Shown piece by piece: positions 45,121-57,284 of a stretch of DNA of 64,000 nucleotides. Source of the DNA: Plasmopara viticola (lineage: Eukaryota; Oomycota; Peronosporomycetes; Peronosporales; Peronosporaceae). Below the pieces are notes generated by a model. That model saw only the letters and a program-made list of their open reading frames with translations. It ran no database searches and had not been told where the DNA came from. Location: the NCBI GenBank assembly GCA_001695595.3, contig MBPM02000001.1, positions 1,302,001 through 1,366,000 of the forward strand, read 5' to 3'. Position numbers and translations under genes: made by a program. Every line of letters starts with the position of its first letter. Positions within the stretch are counted from its first letter, which is position 1.

Positions 45121-48100
45121 AGCTAAGGATTGATCTTATGAGCCTACCCTATGATAGATATCAGTACCTTCGATACTTCCCATACAATTTCGGGTGTATA
45201 TTTACGCACTTTTCTTTAGAAAGCCCGAGCACATCAAAGTCGGGAGAGCGTTTCTCCAAGTGTTCGCCACTAAAAATTGGATCACTTGTACACTTTGGCC
45301 CTTAACCGTCACTTGTTTCAGGGCTCGTTCGTTTCTTGCCATGGTACTCTTAATTTCCCACCAGACTTGTTTACGTCAAGGACTATGAATGGCCTTACCC
45401 AACATCCCTTTACAATGCTGGATGGCAGATAACAATAAAAATGAACCATTTTGTTTGTAATTAATTCTTCCTATTTGGTACGCAATGTACTGACGACGAA
45501 AAATACGCAATGTTTCACTTTTGTTCGACTTACTGTGGCCTTAGCAAACAGCTATTACGTGCTGTCGATATTCTCATTAGGACATAAAAAGTCCATTTGT
45601 CGACCAAACGAGCCTAAATTCTGTCCATCGCTCACTCGTGAAGCATGACTCAGATTATTCCAGCTGGCGGCGATTGTTTCTATTGTGCATAGTTTCTCAA
45701 TAATCCGAAGCCTACCAAGACTTGGAAGCTCGTACATTGCATGCACAGCCGGCAATAATCCACCCCTGCTTTTTTCTTTAAAGACTATCGGTATACGAGA
45801 CGTTCAGTTCCAAATGACAAAAACCTTGCTCTGTGCTATTAGCATCACCTCTAGTTTCTTGTAATTTGCTGAAAACTTATATAAGCCTCGTTAAGAAGTA
45901 ATTTTTTAGTGGGTATGGTTATTTCCTTTGACGTCAAGTCATTTGGTAGACATCACTACCAAACGTACGCGACAAATTATAACACGTGATATACAGTTCT
46001 TTACGCGCATCTGTACGTGCTTGGTTACATGACACAAATTCATGTGTCGGGGTCTGCACCTTTGGCATAACATTTGTTAGTTGCCGCGATCGACAAAGCG
46101 GTCTCATGTACAAATTTTCTCCTTAAGTCTTCGTTTTTTCATTATTTTGGAATCCTTACGTACGTATAAGCAGAATATTACACAAACAGTCGTCTAGTTA
46201 TTCCTTTCAGCTTTACTGACTATCGACCGAGCTCGTCATCATAGCCTTATACTATTGCAGGGAAGTGCACGAACTCTCACGTTTGATTTAGTCAGTCCGC
46301 TGCGTTGGGAAGTAAAAACATAATGCTTTAGAATTTTCACAGTAATCTGAATATGAAGCTACAAACCTTACCCGCAGGTTGCACACGGTAAATTTCTATA
46401 TTGAAATAAAATTAAAAAATACATTTCTTGTAAGAAAAAAGTAAAAGCTGCGTCTCGCAGAATTAGACACGAGCAAGAGTGAAAGTAAATTTGCTCGGCT
46501 GTGGAAAGGAGAGAGTATACCCTGGGAGCCGCATGCAGAGAGATTTCAGCATTTCACAAGAAAACGCAGCACGGGGGTATAACTATATCACCAAAAAGAA
46601 GACATCAATTATGGTTTGACATCAATTCTAAAAAACTCACAATTTATTTAATATTAAACGCACTCAAGCTTATCGCAAACTTCTGAATGATGGATTTGGC
46701 AGATGTACTGGAACTTAAGTGGATTTGTGGACTTCGCACAAATCAAACGAGTGGACAACAAGATGGACAGTAGGGAGTGGTGAGGAGAAGGACATGAGTC
46801 TCTTTTTTTTGGCTTTTGGTCCTTACAAATCATACCTTAAAGCCTACATGTGATTTATAAGCACGACAGCACCAAAGTCTCTGTATTGTACGTTCTACCA
46901 AACGCTAATATTCTATAGCTCGATAGCTTGTTAGCAGTCTGTAGAGATCATTAATGCGAAAACGCATGATGACTGCAAAGGCGTGTAAAAATACTACTAA
47001 ATCAAAATGCAAGGCCAATTATTATAGTCGGATGATCGGCAACTACTTTAGTTTGGCTTTAATTCCGGCACGCTTCCAAAAACAAGCATACACTTCTAAA
47101 TGTTTTTTTAAAGCTGTTAACATTTTTCGTGTCTTGTTTGTTGCTACTTCGTGATACACGCATGCTACGAAACAACCATTTGAAGAGCCTGAATATATTA
47201 AGTCGTTTGTTTCTAAGTCCACTGAGACACCCAGAAAGGTTGATTCTCATTGGTATCACAAGATCTAATCTACTCTTGCAAATTGTATTGCTTCAAAAGT
47301 TATTGTATGATTGTCAATATACTTTTCTTCTTTCTCGTCAGCTTCAAAAAGATTGTCGATAATGTCAGCATGTGTATTGTGAACACGCATTCAAAGCGAT
47401 TTAGCCATCAAACAACGAAATTTTCTCAATTTTTCAAATAGTATGTGCGAATTGCCTGAAATTATACTGACATCAAGTAGGTGGAGCTGGCTGTGGTGAA
47501 ATTAAAAATTGAAGGACGTTGTGCTTCTGTGACTTTGCTCACTAACTTGAACGACTTCTGGTACTTTTTGTGGTTCACGACGGACATTAAAATCGCCAGA
47601 ATGGTGCTAAATTGTCCAACCAAGGGATAAAAGACGATGAAAGAAATATTGAAAGAGAAAAGCGGATCCACGACTGATGAAAATTTCGCGCTGCGGTTGC
47701 TTTCTTGTAATCGTTTTTTCAACTGAAGCGTCAAAAGTTGATAGAGGTGCAACTGCACGCGACGGTGCTGCAGTAGAAATGGTGAAGATTTACGAGTTGA
47801 TGTGATGAGCTCGGTCCTAAGTACAGCCAGACTCTAGACTTTGATTAATCAATTATCTGTTGCATTCGTTCCTCTTGTTCAGGTGGTGCAATTCCAGTTT
47901 TAAACATCGTTTTCTCGATTGATAAATAGAAACAGAGCTATAGCGCTGCTGAGTGCGACACAGTCCAAAGACAATGTGATAAGACAGCTTGAAGACGATG
48001 TGATACGACACCGTGTTGAGGAATTAAGCCTGTCTTTGATAGCCTACCTTAAATGATGATGTCGCGAGGGTAGCGATTTGCCTTCTATCCCTGGCTACCT

Positions 48101-48600
48101 TTTAAACAATGAAATAATTTCTCAAGGCTCGTTGTGGATCTGCAATTTGCCAGTTACACCTAAAGTGGACAGAGATAGGCTCAAGCTTGCTCACCCACCT
48201 TTTTTAGCCGTCAAATCGCTCTAACCGAGCTAATCAGCTTCCGAAGATTTCGTCAACTAGACAGTCGGGCGCTTACAGTATTTTTGTAAAAGCTCATCTC
48301 TGCTAAACGACAAAACTAAGTGCGCCAAGTCTTACCGAAAAACCTTGACTGAAATTACTTAACTGCGCAGTAGTGAAATCTACTAATTAGGACGCTAGGC
48401 CATACTGACGTAAGTCTACGAAAAGCTTAATTTCATGCAGAGTGGAAAGAGCATACATTGTAGGCTGCACTTAAATTGTGTCCGAGCATTGAGGTACCTA
48501 TGATTAGTGTCTGCTTAGGTGCTATTTGCACCAGAGACCTAGTAATCGCTTTCCATTCTCCTATTTATATGTATCACTATTGTGACAAAAAACATGACAG
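45121..48600. other. palindrome centre, no recognised gene
   Basis: This unique spacer spans the symmetry axis (about 47.18 kb). It has only short open frames on both strands. One (47,462-47,758, -) has a hydrophobic segment but no family signature. There is no internal inverted repeat of any length that I could see. Confidence 0.45.
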
Positions 48601-51600
48601 ACCCCTAGAGGGTTAAAACATTGGCGCCAGACATTGCAAAATCCTGCACCAAAAGTCATGTTCAAGCGTCCGGCTGACACTTTTTTTGAAAAGGCGGAGC
48701 TGCTTTGTTAGACTGTGGCCCACAAGATGAACGATGCGCCGCTTCAAATAGAGTACCCCAGCAGGTCTCTCCGGAAATATGCCTTCCAATGTATGTTCCG
48801 GCTAGAGACACCGTTGAGGTCGTCTAATTTGGCCCACCTCTGAGAACTCAAGGCTATATCCAATGCTGGAATTAGTCTTCAGTGCACCAGTTGGGTAAAA
48901 GTGACCATTTGCGGTCGCAAATTTAAAGCTCAACCTTATTCCAAGTACAGTCACTTGTTGTATATGGACCTTCAGCGCCTACCAGATGATACCGCGCACG
49001 AACTCATTTACGACTAGTTTGCCTAAAAAGATCACCGCCGGTGTTTATTACACCAACTCATGTTGGTGGTGGTCATCGTATACGCAGCCGTCGGGTACAT
49101 TACAGGCAAAAATTGTCCTCGTTCTCAGTCATGCTGGATAAGCGGACACCTCTTCGACAAATTCAGTTTCCAGGTTACGGCTATTGGGTGGTTCACCACC
49201 GTAATAGAGCCTACAATAACGTTGTCCCTCCCTTTCTTGAGGAATTAGGGAAATAGGTCAAAATTCGCAAATCTGAGCCTGAGGAAATATGTCGCTATTC
49301 AGATGATGCTGGAAGCATTTCACCAGCGTATGACAATGAGGGCGAGTCAAAAGATCCCTCGGCATTTAGTGATGATCCTGGGTTGAAATGTGAGCCACAT
49401 AGTGGGGATCAGTCTAATTTTGAACTTGGTCTAGATTCCTTAATGGAAGACATTGAGTCCACAAAATGGCTGAACCAAAATCAGTCTGGCCAAATGGACT
49501 AGCCAAAATTTCCGGTGGGATCATTCACAGCGACTGATTTTTTGCCTGCGCGCATTTTTTGGACAAATTAGTACCGTCGCCACCCTAACAGTAGAAATAC
49601 GGCGTTCACCTTCCTTTAAACAGAAACATCCGACTATTTCCTCTATAAAATCATACGAATGGCTTCGTGAAGGTTTAAAAAGACCCATCTCGCCGGACCA
49701 AAACATTATTTTCTGAGACACAAGTAGAGACCCACCTTGGTCTGTAACGTCTTTTGTAACGGTCCCGAGGGTGAGCGAAGAAAAAAAAAATGGGACCGTT
49801 TCTCAACTCTGCGCGGTCATTGAAGAATTTTTGAAAACTTTTACCCAAAATACTGACCCGGACATACTACTATCAACAGTCCAAGCACAATAAAGCCTTC
49901 ACCGAGTTTTACTCGATTTGAAAGTGGATGCCATTTTTCACCACCTTCGGTAAAAGGCTTCCGGTTACGCGGTCCTCCAAGAGTTAGGTATCTTAAAGAT
50001 CAATTGAACGCAGAGGATTAAGGAGAAGACGGCTTGTGATCCATGAGGTAAGATCGAAAGTAAATTAGTAATACTTAGATCGCACTACTGCTGCATCTAA
50101 GCTTGGAACCTTCTAGAAGCTTCTAATGTCATCGTCTGACGTCATCATATGACGTCAGACTAATGCTGTCATCATTTGACGTCATTTGCAGGTACCCAAC
50201 CGGTATCTTACCTTAATTCCATTCAATGCAGGAAAATACAAATTACACACAGCCACAGAATCGCCATCAACAGGTCAACAGGGCACACGCGACTCGCGTT
50301 AATATACGGCCGTGTCTCAACAGTTCACCCAAACCAGACCGACTTTGACTTCCATCCACTTTTGGGTCAATTGTGCCCGGAACAGACCCAATTTTGGGTA
50401 AAATTAGAATTGGCTGAGGCCGATCTAGCTTTGCAGATTATTGCACCTAGCATTCATATGGAACTACTTAGTTTGACTGCGGTTCTCAGGAAGGCAGCAT
50501 TGGCGCTGCCCCATCTGTTGTGGTTATTATAGGATAACTCGACTCTGTCCGCCATAGTTAATTTTCCGTTGGTGGGGAGGTTTTTCGCTGGCCCACTTTC
50601 CTTACGCAAAGATTTAAAGTATCTGCGCGAGCAGGCCACTTTTGCGGACCCCCTTGTTTTCATTTACCCCAAAAGTACAATGGACCCTAGAGGGATACTC
50701 AATTTGTGCGAATTGTTTAAATAATGTATCACAACGTTTTTTAAAAAAATTCACACATTTTTCACACAGTGGGGATTATAGAAACAAATATTACGGGTAC
50801 TGAAAGCTTTAAAAGAGCCCATTTTCACTGGAAAACAGCTTCCCGGCAAAATTCCAATTTTTGTCTCATAATTATATGAGCACTTTTACAGGCCAAGCTG
50901 GTGTTGGTTTGTTATTAACACCTACTCGCCCTATCCGCAACCTTCAAGACGTTACGAGAAGACATGTCACACCTATGGATACCCTTTCCCGGTATCTTCA
51001 GATTCGAGGGTAATACTGACTCGACTATTACATGTATATAAATATTATACGAGCCGGGATACCGGGTTGAGTTTACTGGAAACTTGCTTCGACATTTTGT
51101 CGACAACAGTATCTTTATTTTTCTGGGGGACTTTGATACCATCGTTTGCAGTTAACTAAATTAGGCACGACAAGGCAATAGAAATCGTTTTCAAGGGCGC
51201 AATGAATTGATTGACTGGATAAGTTCAATCTTTTTGGTCGACCTTTGGCAACTTCAGAACCCCGATCTTTGACAATTAACAAGCCCCAACTGAGTTGACT
51301 ATATACTAGTCAGCTCTCAAGTTTTTCAAACAAATTTCCAGTACATTCACCAAGAATTCAAAGGCTTAGCTGGAATTGGCGACAATACCGAGAATTGTTT
51401 TCGACATGGTTGTTCAATCTTCAAACCCTCAAAAAGGCCCAATCAAAATGCCTAGTTTTGGTAACCCAGTTGCCTGAAGCCCACGAGTATTTGCATAACT
51501 CCTTAAATGTAAGCTTACTCTTTCTGGGCTCCAAAATAAAATTTCTGTGATCCGGGATTTCTACACAAACGGAAAGATTCTAGTTTTCTGCGTGAGTTGT

Positions 51601-52141
51601 TTCTGAAGAAAAAAAAAGAACGCATGCGGGTGCTTAAAAGTCTATACATTAAAGTGAATAAACTTCAGCATTTGCACGCTCAGGGACCATCTAGTGTCCA
51701 TCCGGACCAAATTACTATTGCAAAATCAGAGCTTAAAGAAAAGCTGGATGACAAAATTACTATTAAGCAGAGATTTACCTCCTACTTGGAATCCTCAGAC
51801 CGCCAGCCATTCTTCACTTTACGCCCATTCCGGCCGATTTAATTGAAGACCTAAAGTTGACTTGTTCCTCTTTTTTGTCGCACTGTTCTGGAATTTACTA
51901 TTCGCCTCCGAAGAAGTTTGGCCATAGCAAACTAAAATGGCACCTTTTAAAATGGTCCAAATTCTCCAAGACGCTAAGGCAAGGCTTACCTTTACGGATT
52001 AGGCTGATTATCTCCAGAGAAAGAAATGAGCATATGCTGCTCGATAAGGTGTTATTGAGTGTTATTGGAGTAGATTCACTGATAATCAGCATTGATGAAG
52101 TTGTGATTAATGACGTAATGTCAGGCTGTGCTACTGTTTAA
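48600..52141 (+). mobile_element. LINE (non-LTR retrotransposon) remnant, 3' part missing
   Basis: An ORF1-like segment covers about 48,650-49,500: DRRVYF-type and VVHHRNRAYN text in broken frames, then an acidic stretch PEEICRYSDDAGS with FSDDPGLKCEP. A second ORF1-like segment is at 50,330-50,520. The apurinic endonuclease region follows: IFIFLGDFDTIVC (about 51,109-51,147), then NELIDWISSIFLVDLWQLQN (about 51,205-51,265) and VDYILVSSQVFQTN. The segment before the reverse transcriptase palm is at 51,597-52,141. It stops abruptly at 52,141, just where a conserved NK(S/A)PGxDG turn would be expected. LINEs normally lose their 5' end, so loss of the 3' end points to a later rearrangement at this junction. 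Confidence 0.75.
50101..50175. promoter_or_regulatory. cluster of TGACGTCA palindromes and a TTCTAGAAGCTTC element
   Basis: A perfect 11-bp inverted repeat TCTGACGTCAT / ATGACGTCAGA (50,135-50,159, 3-bp centre) contains two ATF/CREB-type bZIP sites, and a TTTGACGTCA site follows. CCTTCTAGAAGCTTCTAATG directly upstream has heat-shock-element-like TTC/GAA alternation. Such clusters are typical of stress-responsive promoters; here it may belong to an LTR fragment (TGTAACGGTCC near 49,755) inserted in the LINE. Confidence 0.45.
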
Positions 52142-52330
52142 AGGGTTCCTTTCAATTGCGATGCTGAAGCAAATTCCTGTTACTAGTGTAATACCCGACA
52201 GCACACGCAAATCGATCATTGTTCCATTTTGATAGACATTTCCGGTAATGAACAGACCCGATGTGTAATTTACTCCAATTTTTTGTTATATCGCAGATCG
52301 CCAACACTAAACTTAAGTAATGCTCCCAAA
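52142..52330 (-). pseudogene. N-terminal fragment of S74 tail-fibre-like gene (arm B)
   Basis: The reverse complement aligns with 42,150-42,350: shared blocks AAATCGATCATTGTTCCAT and TTTTTGTTAT(A/G)TCGC. The gene is cut at 52,142 by LINE sequence. It diverges from the ATPase gene that starts at about 52,336. Confidence 0.65.
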
Positions 52331-52335
52331 GGCGT

Positions 52336-52944
52336 TTGAGAATAAATAGTTGGTATTTAGGAGCTTTTTTTAATGATAGTTTAGACCCAAGCTTCTCAGA
52401 TTATTCAAATTTAGCTTTCTATATTCCGAAAGAGTCTTCACACGTCTATAATCACTTACAAATTATAGCCCGTGACCCTGATCAAGGCTTATACGATTAC
52501 ATCGAAGAAAAAGCACAAGGCTTTGTAACGGTTTGTGATCGAAGTATTGATGCTATCAAAGAAATTCCAAACATCACAGAACTCGTTATTATTGATGATT
52601 ATTTTTACGACAAGAAGTTTCAGAGACATTTGTCTAGTCATTTCTTTAGTCGAGAAAGTCACGTAAGACTTTCGACAATATTCATAGCTCATGATTAGTT
52701 TGCTTCAGACAAAATGAGTAGAATTCATTTTGAATACATTGCTATTTTAAAAGCAATTTTAAAATGCGATCTACAGCTACTTTTGAAAGAATTTAAACTA
52801 CCTGGAGTAGGTGGAGATGATACCGGGTATTACAGACAAGCAACATTTGAAAAGGGACAGATGCTGCTTATTGACTCTGTCAAGCAAAAGAATCAAAAGA
52901 AGTCTGAAGGTGAAGTTCTGATTAATATCTCTCGTGGAATATAG
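52336..52944 (+). pseudogene. FtsK/HerA-type DNA-packaging ATPase, P-loop missing (arm B)
   Basis: Two in-phase frames separated by one TAG near 52,696 give the C-terminal two thirds of a Polinton/NCLDV-type genome packaging ATPase. Marks in order are NHLQIIARDPDQGLYDYIEE, the Walker B strand ELVIIDDYF (about 52,579-52,605), the arginine-finger-like region RHLSSHFFSRESHVRLSTIF, and the helix IHFEYIAILKA then DLQLLLKEF. The final strand FEKGQMLLIDS matches the family end. The N-terminal Walker A loop is not found, because upstream DNA belongs to the divergent S74 gene. The product packaged viral DNA into capsids in the ancestral element and is inactive now. Confidence 0.72.
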
Positions 52945-53013
52945 AGCAGGCTTTTTACATAACAGAACAAAATTGACGAGCATCATTTTTATTATAACAC
53001 TGTTTCCAATGAC

Positions 53014-53853
53014 TTGAACAATAAATTAAAAATTAATTTTACCGATCCAGGCGTGAATTTTAAACATCAAGAAAATGCTCTGTCGAGCTTGGAGATTGAC
53101 AACATTCAACTCAAAATTAATAAAAGTTTATACAGCAACAACACGTTCGGTGTTTTAGTTTCAGCTGCGGCGACTAATCAATCTGTTTTGATCACACTTC
53201 CGAATGGTACTATCCCTAAAAGATATTCAATTCCATTTATAGTATGGCGCACATATTGATTGATTCTCAAAGTAACAGCGTTGTATTTATCACTATGAGA
53301 GAAAGTGCAACTTTTTCTTTCTTGCGAAATCACTTGCTTGGCAACACCAACTTCTGTCCCCAGTGGATATTCTCGTTCATTGACTGTTTCATACTCATTA
53401 GCTGGAACTAGATTACAAACCGATTGGATTTAATCCATCAACGTACGAATTAAGCATTCAAACAACAAATCAAGTCATTTAAGCAACCTATCTCCACAAG
53501 TTAATTCCGTCAACAGCTATTTACTTCATACTAATCTTACCAACAATCGCGGTAGCACATCACCTGATATTCTGACTTTGTTCAGTTCGGAAAAGACATC
53601 AATTGGGCAGTCGATTTCAATGCAACTATCTGTATACCAACGACTAACATTTAATAATGGAGCATACAGCAGTATTACTCTGAGCATCGTTGATCAGGAT
53701 TTTAAAAATGCTAGTTTTGAAGATTACAATTTTTTAGTTATGCTATTAATTCGTGATAAAAAAACAATAATTTATATTATTATTGAGCTGTGCTTAGAGA
53801 ACTTCAAATGTTCCCGGATTTCGAATCTCTCCGTGATTGGAAATATAAATTGA
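53014..53853 (+). pseudogene. minor capsid (penton)-like protein remnant (arm B)
   Basis: The gene directly follows the ATPase. The beginning reads KINFTDPGVNFKHQENALSS, then TFGVLVSAAATNQSVLITLP. The end reads LTLFSSEKTSIGQSISMQLS, then GAYSSITLSIVDQDFKNASF and FLVMLLIRDK. A late strand pair of the form IxLSIxDQxG...FxxxLLIRDK is characteristic of vertex (penton) proteins of Polintons and virophages, and position beside the ATPase fits. Frameshifts lie in the middle (about 53,260-53,480). The assignment rests on weak similarity and context. Confidence 0.45.
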
Positions 53854-54150
53854 AGCAACTCACTGAGGAGAACCGCGAAAAGCTTCAATTAGCACGCATA
53901 AATAATGATCTTTACTAAGTAGCGCAATGGGCTTCTAATATAGATTAAACGACAGATACTTCGACGCTTCAACAATTGCTAAGAATACTAGCCTCAACTA
54001 CATCGCAAGGAATTCCGTCAATCGTAGCGATGGGAGTATAACAAACACCTACAATGACTTCAGTGGGTGTACAAGCAGCTTCATGTATGACTTAAAGAGG
54101 TATGCAGGCAGTACCGGTAATGACTACAATGGGTGGTCAGTATGATTGAG
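53830..54150 (+). pseudogene. coiled-coil and low-complexity protein remnant (arm B)
   Basis: A charged coiled-coil segment (FESLRDWKYKLKQLTEENRE, then LQLARINNDLY) is followed by TDTSTLQQLLRILASTTSQG and methionine/valine/glycine-rich repeats ending MTTMGGQYD. Several in-frame stops occur. The matching arm A sequence is at 40,160-40,530 (-). The function is unknown. Confidence 0.4.
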
Positions 54151-54180
54151 AAAACGTTGGTAATAAGAAAGATTCGTTGA

Positions 54181-54450
54181 GTGATATTGATGACTCACAG
54201 AGTACATATGATCTTCAAAGTCAAGTTGATTCAACCTTTAAAGGAATGCACGAAAAAAACAATTGATCAATACACCATCAATTCAACTGCCATTAGGAGA
54301 AAGGTCAATCCGATTTTAAATTCTGGTATTCCAGATGAAAACGTATATATTGAGACGAATGGTAAACAATTTAATATCAATAATGGAAAGTCAGCAAACA
54401 AAGCACTAAGAATTTATGATTACATATTATATCTTATTAACTTTGTGTAA
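54181..54450 (+). CDS. conserved viral-element open frame, 89 residues (arm B)
   Basis: Same protein as the arm A frame at 39,903-40,166 with two extra N-terminal residues. It is lysine/asparagine-rich with KKTIDQYTINSTAIRRKVNP and IPDENVYIETNGKQFNINNG. The stop lies inside the perfect hairpin. I cannot assign a family. Confidence 0.35.
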   Translation: MILMTHRVHMIFKVKLIQPLKECTKKTIDQYTINSTAIRRKVNPILNSGIPDENVYIETNGKQFNINNGKSANKALRIYDYILYLINFV

Positions 54451-54472
54451 AAGTTAATAAGATATAATATGT
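54422..54472. terminator. perfect 20-bp inverted repeat with 11-nt loop (arm B)
   Basis: The same stem as in arm A, ACATATTATATCTTATTAAC and its exact complement, again with an 11-nt loop (TTTGTGTAAAA). Stem and spacing are unchanged between arms. Confidence 0.6.
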
Positions 54473-54579
54473 TAAAGATTCTGACGTTAGTTTGTCGCAC
54501 CAGTAGTGATTCAACATTAAATCTGGGGCATGTGTAGTACCTTGATGAACAATACCTTTCCAGAAGGTATTATTCCCGA

Positions 54580-55189
54580 TTTTCTATAAGAAGGGAAGAA
54601 ACCAACAAGGTGGCTATATTCCAGTAAATGGAGGTTATCGAGTAAAATTAATGGACGAGAAATTGAAAGGTTTTGATGGTGATCGATTTAATTTAACAGA
54701 GATGTCTCACAAGATTTGACACAAACGTACAACAAATTTCTGAAGCAGTTAACTTGATTCGAATACATATGTAAACAGTAATACCACATTCAACCAGTAA
54801 ATTTGAGTGACGAGGCTATGACAGATGGTGATGATCGAGTGTAAGATATACTTATCAGATTTTACAATGACAAGGCTTGGTTAGCGGATGAGAAGGGTTT
54901 TTTGAAGGCGAATACATATTACCTTGGCGAATATGCTGCAATCATGGATAAAAAAGATAATCAGTCCGTCTATCGTAAAAATGCTCATTGGCTTGAAGCT
55001 CTAATTACATTGTTGACAAATACAGAGGTCGCATTGTATCGAAGGAGATTAACGTCAAATCCGTTAATAAACCTTTTTAAAAAAATTCTCTCCTTTGACT
55101 CCATGAGTGGTCAAGGTGTTGCAGAAGTTAAAGGACGCCAAAGCATTGTAAAAAATGAATCGATAAACTTCAAGATGCTCGTGGTTTAA
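54580..55189 (+). pseudogene. viral-element gene of unknown function (arm B copy)
   Basis: Readable text runs from QQGGYIPVNGGYRVKLMDE through KGFDGDRFNLTEMSHKI, and after stops DKAWLADEKGFLKANTYYL and KNAHWLEALITLLTNTEVAL, to MSGQGVAEVKGRQS at the end. The last 95 codons are open from 54,902. It probably formed one gene of about 200 codons. The family is not recognised. Confidence 0.42.
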
Positions 55190-56396
55190 AAATGATGATC
55201 GTCGTTTGGATAGAGAATCATATTGATTCGACGAGCTTCATAATCATTGCTAATATAGATGATGCATTCGAAAAAAATTGAAGTGCGATATCCTAATTTT
55301 AGGTTCAACTTTATTAAATTAGCTGCTTATATTAATCAACAAAGATTCTTGAGAGCTCTAGTTTTTTTGCTATAAGAAATTTTGTGAAAATGCGCCCCGA
55401 GGGTTTTAGGGGACATTCGATACTGCAAAGGCAAGAATGAGGACGCAAAGCGAGCAAGGGCTCCAACAAAAAATGCATTGCAAGAACCCTACATTTGTTT
55501 ATATTTTTTGGGTATTCTTTTATTTTTTGAGATGCTAAAAAAAGTCTCTTAATTAAAAGTATCGTTCACTGCTTCGCAGGTTAAATTCTCTTCAGAGAAG
55601 TAAGCCCATCATATAAAGAATGCGACAAAAGGCTGCTCAAGCCAGTAAATAGAAGCATTTTTGTTACCATTAGATGAAATCGCTGCTTCGTTAAATATGG
55701 ACGAAGACGCTCTTACGGGTTATGTTTGACTGGAGGGTCGTTATAAAGTTGGATCAAAGATAAAGCATGGGCGTGGTTGAAAAAAAAATTTTTGTCGTGT
55801 AGTTAAATCGTTAGTATCTGGTGTTGTCGATCGAGGCACTTAAGCGTTTGGAGCCTATACTGAGCAGCCTGGTTTAGATAACGCTGTTCGAGGTGAACTT
55901 TAATATTCTACTGGTATTGGTGTCCAAAGAAAGGGATCGCCTGAGATGAAAGCTAAGAGGGCTAAACTACGCTCAATGCAAAATACTGAAAGAAGTTTTC
56001 GCCTATAAGAGTTGACTGTCAAACAAGCCTGTTGAGTGACATTGAGGTGCGAGTAAGGCATCAAAGTAGCTACTACAAAAAGAAAATTTAAGTTGGCCAG
56101 TATCTACTTGTATATGGGTGACACAAATCGTTTCTATCATAGGAAAGATTCCGATATTTTCGCTAGATCTGATTAAATGGGATATTAAATATCTCTTTCA
56201 AGCGAGATTTGTATCGACTATCAAAAATTAAATACCTAGATTATATAGAAGAAATAATTTGATTCAATTGCTGTTTGTTAAAATCGAATTCGTTTATGGT
56301 ATATATTTGACTTTATACATCAGGATATTCCCAGATTAGTTGTAATTTTTCAAAAAATGACAGCCAACATGCCAGTATTTGGGAAGAGTGGGGCAT
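55190..56396. other. decayed viral-element DNA (arm B)
   Basis: Near-identical counterpart of 37.96-39.15 kb. No connected frame was seen, except a basic fragment (TGIGVQRKGSPEMKAKRAK) near 55.91 kb. Confidence 0.35.
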
Positions 56397-56760
56397 ACTT
56401 TACTGATTCGACCACAAAGCATAAGATGCACTAAGAATGAACAGCTCTATCTTCTTGTCATTAACAAAGTGAAATCGTTCGGCAACTCGAAGCTGCTTGG
56501 GCTAAAACGAGATGACCCTTCCACGGTCGTTCTCACCAAGGTTCACTAGTGCGCAGTCAATTGCATCGTCGAAGTGCCACAACAGACGCGAAACGGCTTT
56601 GCCTCGTTCATCTGAAGCCTGTTCACGGCTATTTTTATACTGTGATAGCATTTTGGTGCCGGGTCTTCACCTTCACGCAGTGTCTTCCAAACGTTATTAG
56701 GACAAAGGTTTTGCAAGTTCCGCAACGACAACATTGTACTCGTGGCTAGACCTCATCGTC
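56397..56760 (-). pseudogene. GC-richer gene fragment of unknown family (arm B)
   Basis: Reverse-complement copy of the block at 37,600-37,960, identical in the parts compared, including the in-frame stop (ATG at 56,651). Its presence in both arms shows that it entered the polymerase gene before the last homogenisation of the arms. Confidence 0.45.
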
Positions 56761-56772
56761 TTTAGCGAATAG

Positions 56773-57284
56773 TTAAATTTGAATAGCACATGCCAATGAA
56801 GGCATTGACATAAAGTGATACTTATCAATATTAAAGAATTCAATACGCATTCTTTTAAACGCCTCAAAAACGTTTCTTAGACCATCAGCATTTCTCTCAC
56901 AATAGTGAAATGTATACTTTTCACAATTGAAATATTTATCATCACAAGCATTGATTTTAGTTGCTTTAGCTTTAGTGTTTCTTTTTCCCCACAGTAATCT
57001 AGCAAATCCATTGTCCAAAGCAGCAGATGATTATATTTGCAAACCAATTCATGTGTAAAGCACTCTTTTCTATTGCCATATGTTTGTAAGGTGATTAAGA
57101 ATATTTCGTCCATATCTGCTAGTTTACAAGCAATGGAATCATAATTTTTTTTATATCCATAGAAAGATTCATGAGCCTGCTATATTTTGTTTCGAGTTTA
57201 ATAAAATATGTATTATTTTTCCGAAATGGTAAATGTTCAAGAATAAATCGACAGTCAAAGCCTGCATTGTGAGCCCAAAGTAGA
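56773..57284 (-). pseudogene. protein-primed DNA polymerase B, exonuclease domain only (arm B)
   Basis: Same motifs, same frameshift positions and same truncation as the arm A copy at 37,073-37,583; the two open frames inside it are identical in translation. The shared lesions mean the gene was already dead when the arms were last homogenised or duplicated. Confidence 0.8.

Noticed and set aside
49741..49800. GGTCCC...GGGACC inverted repeat as terminator
   Set aside because: Only a 6-bp stem with a loop of about 30 nt; more likely part of an LTR end.
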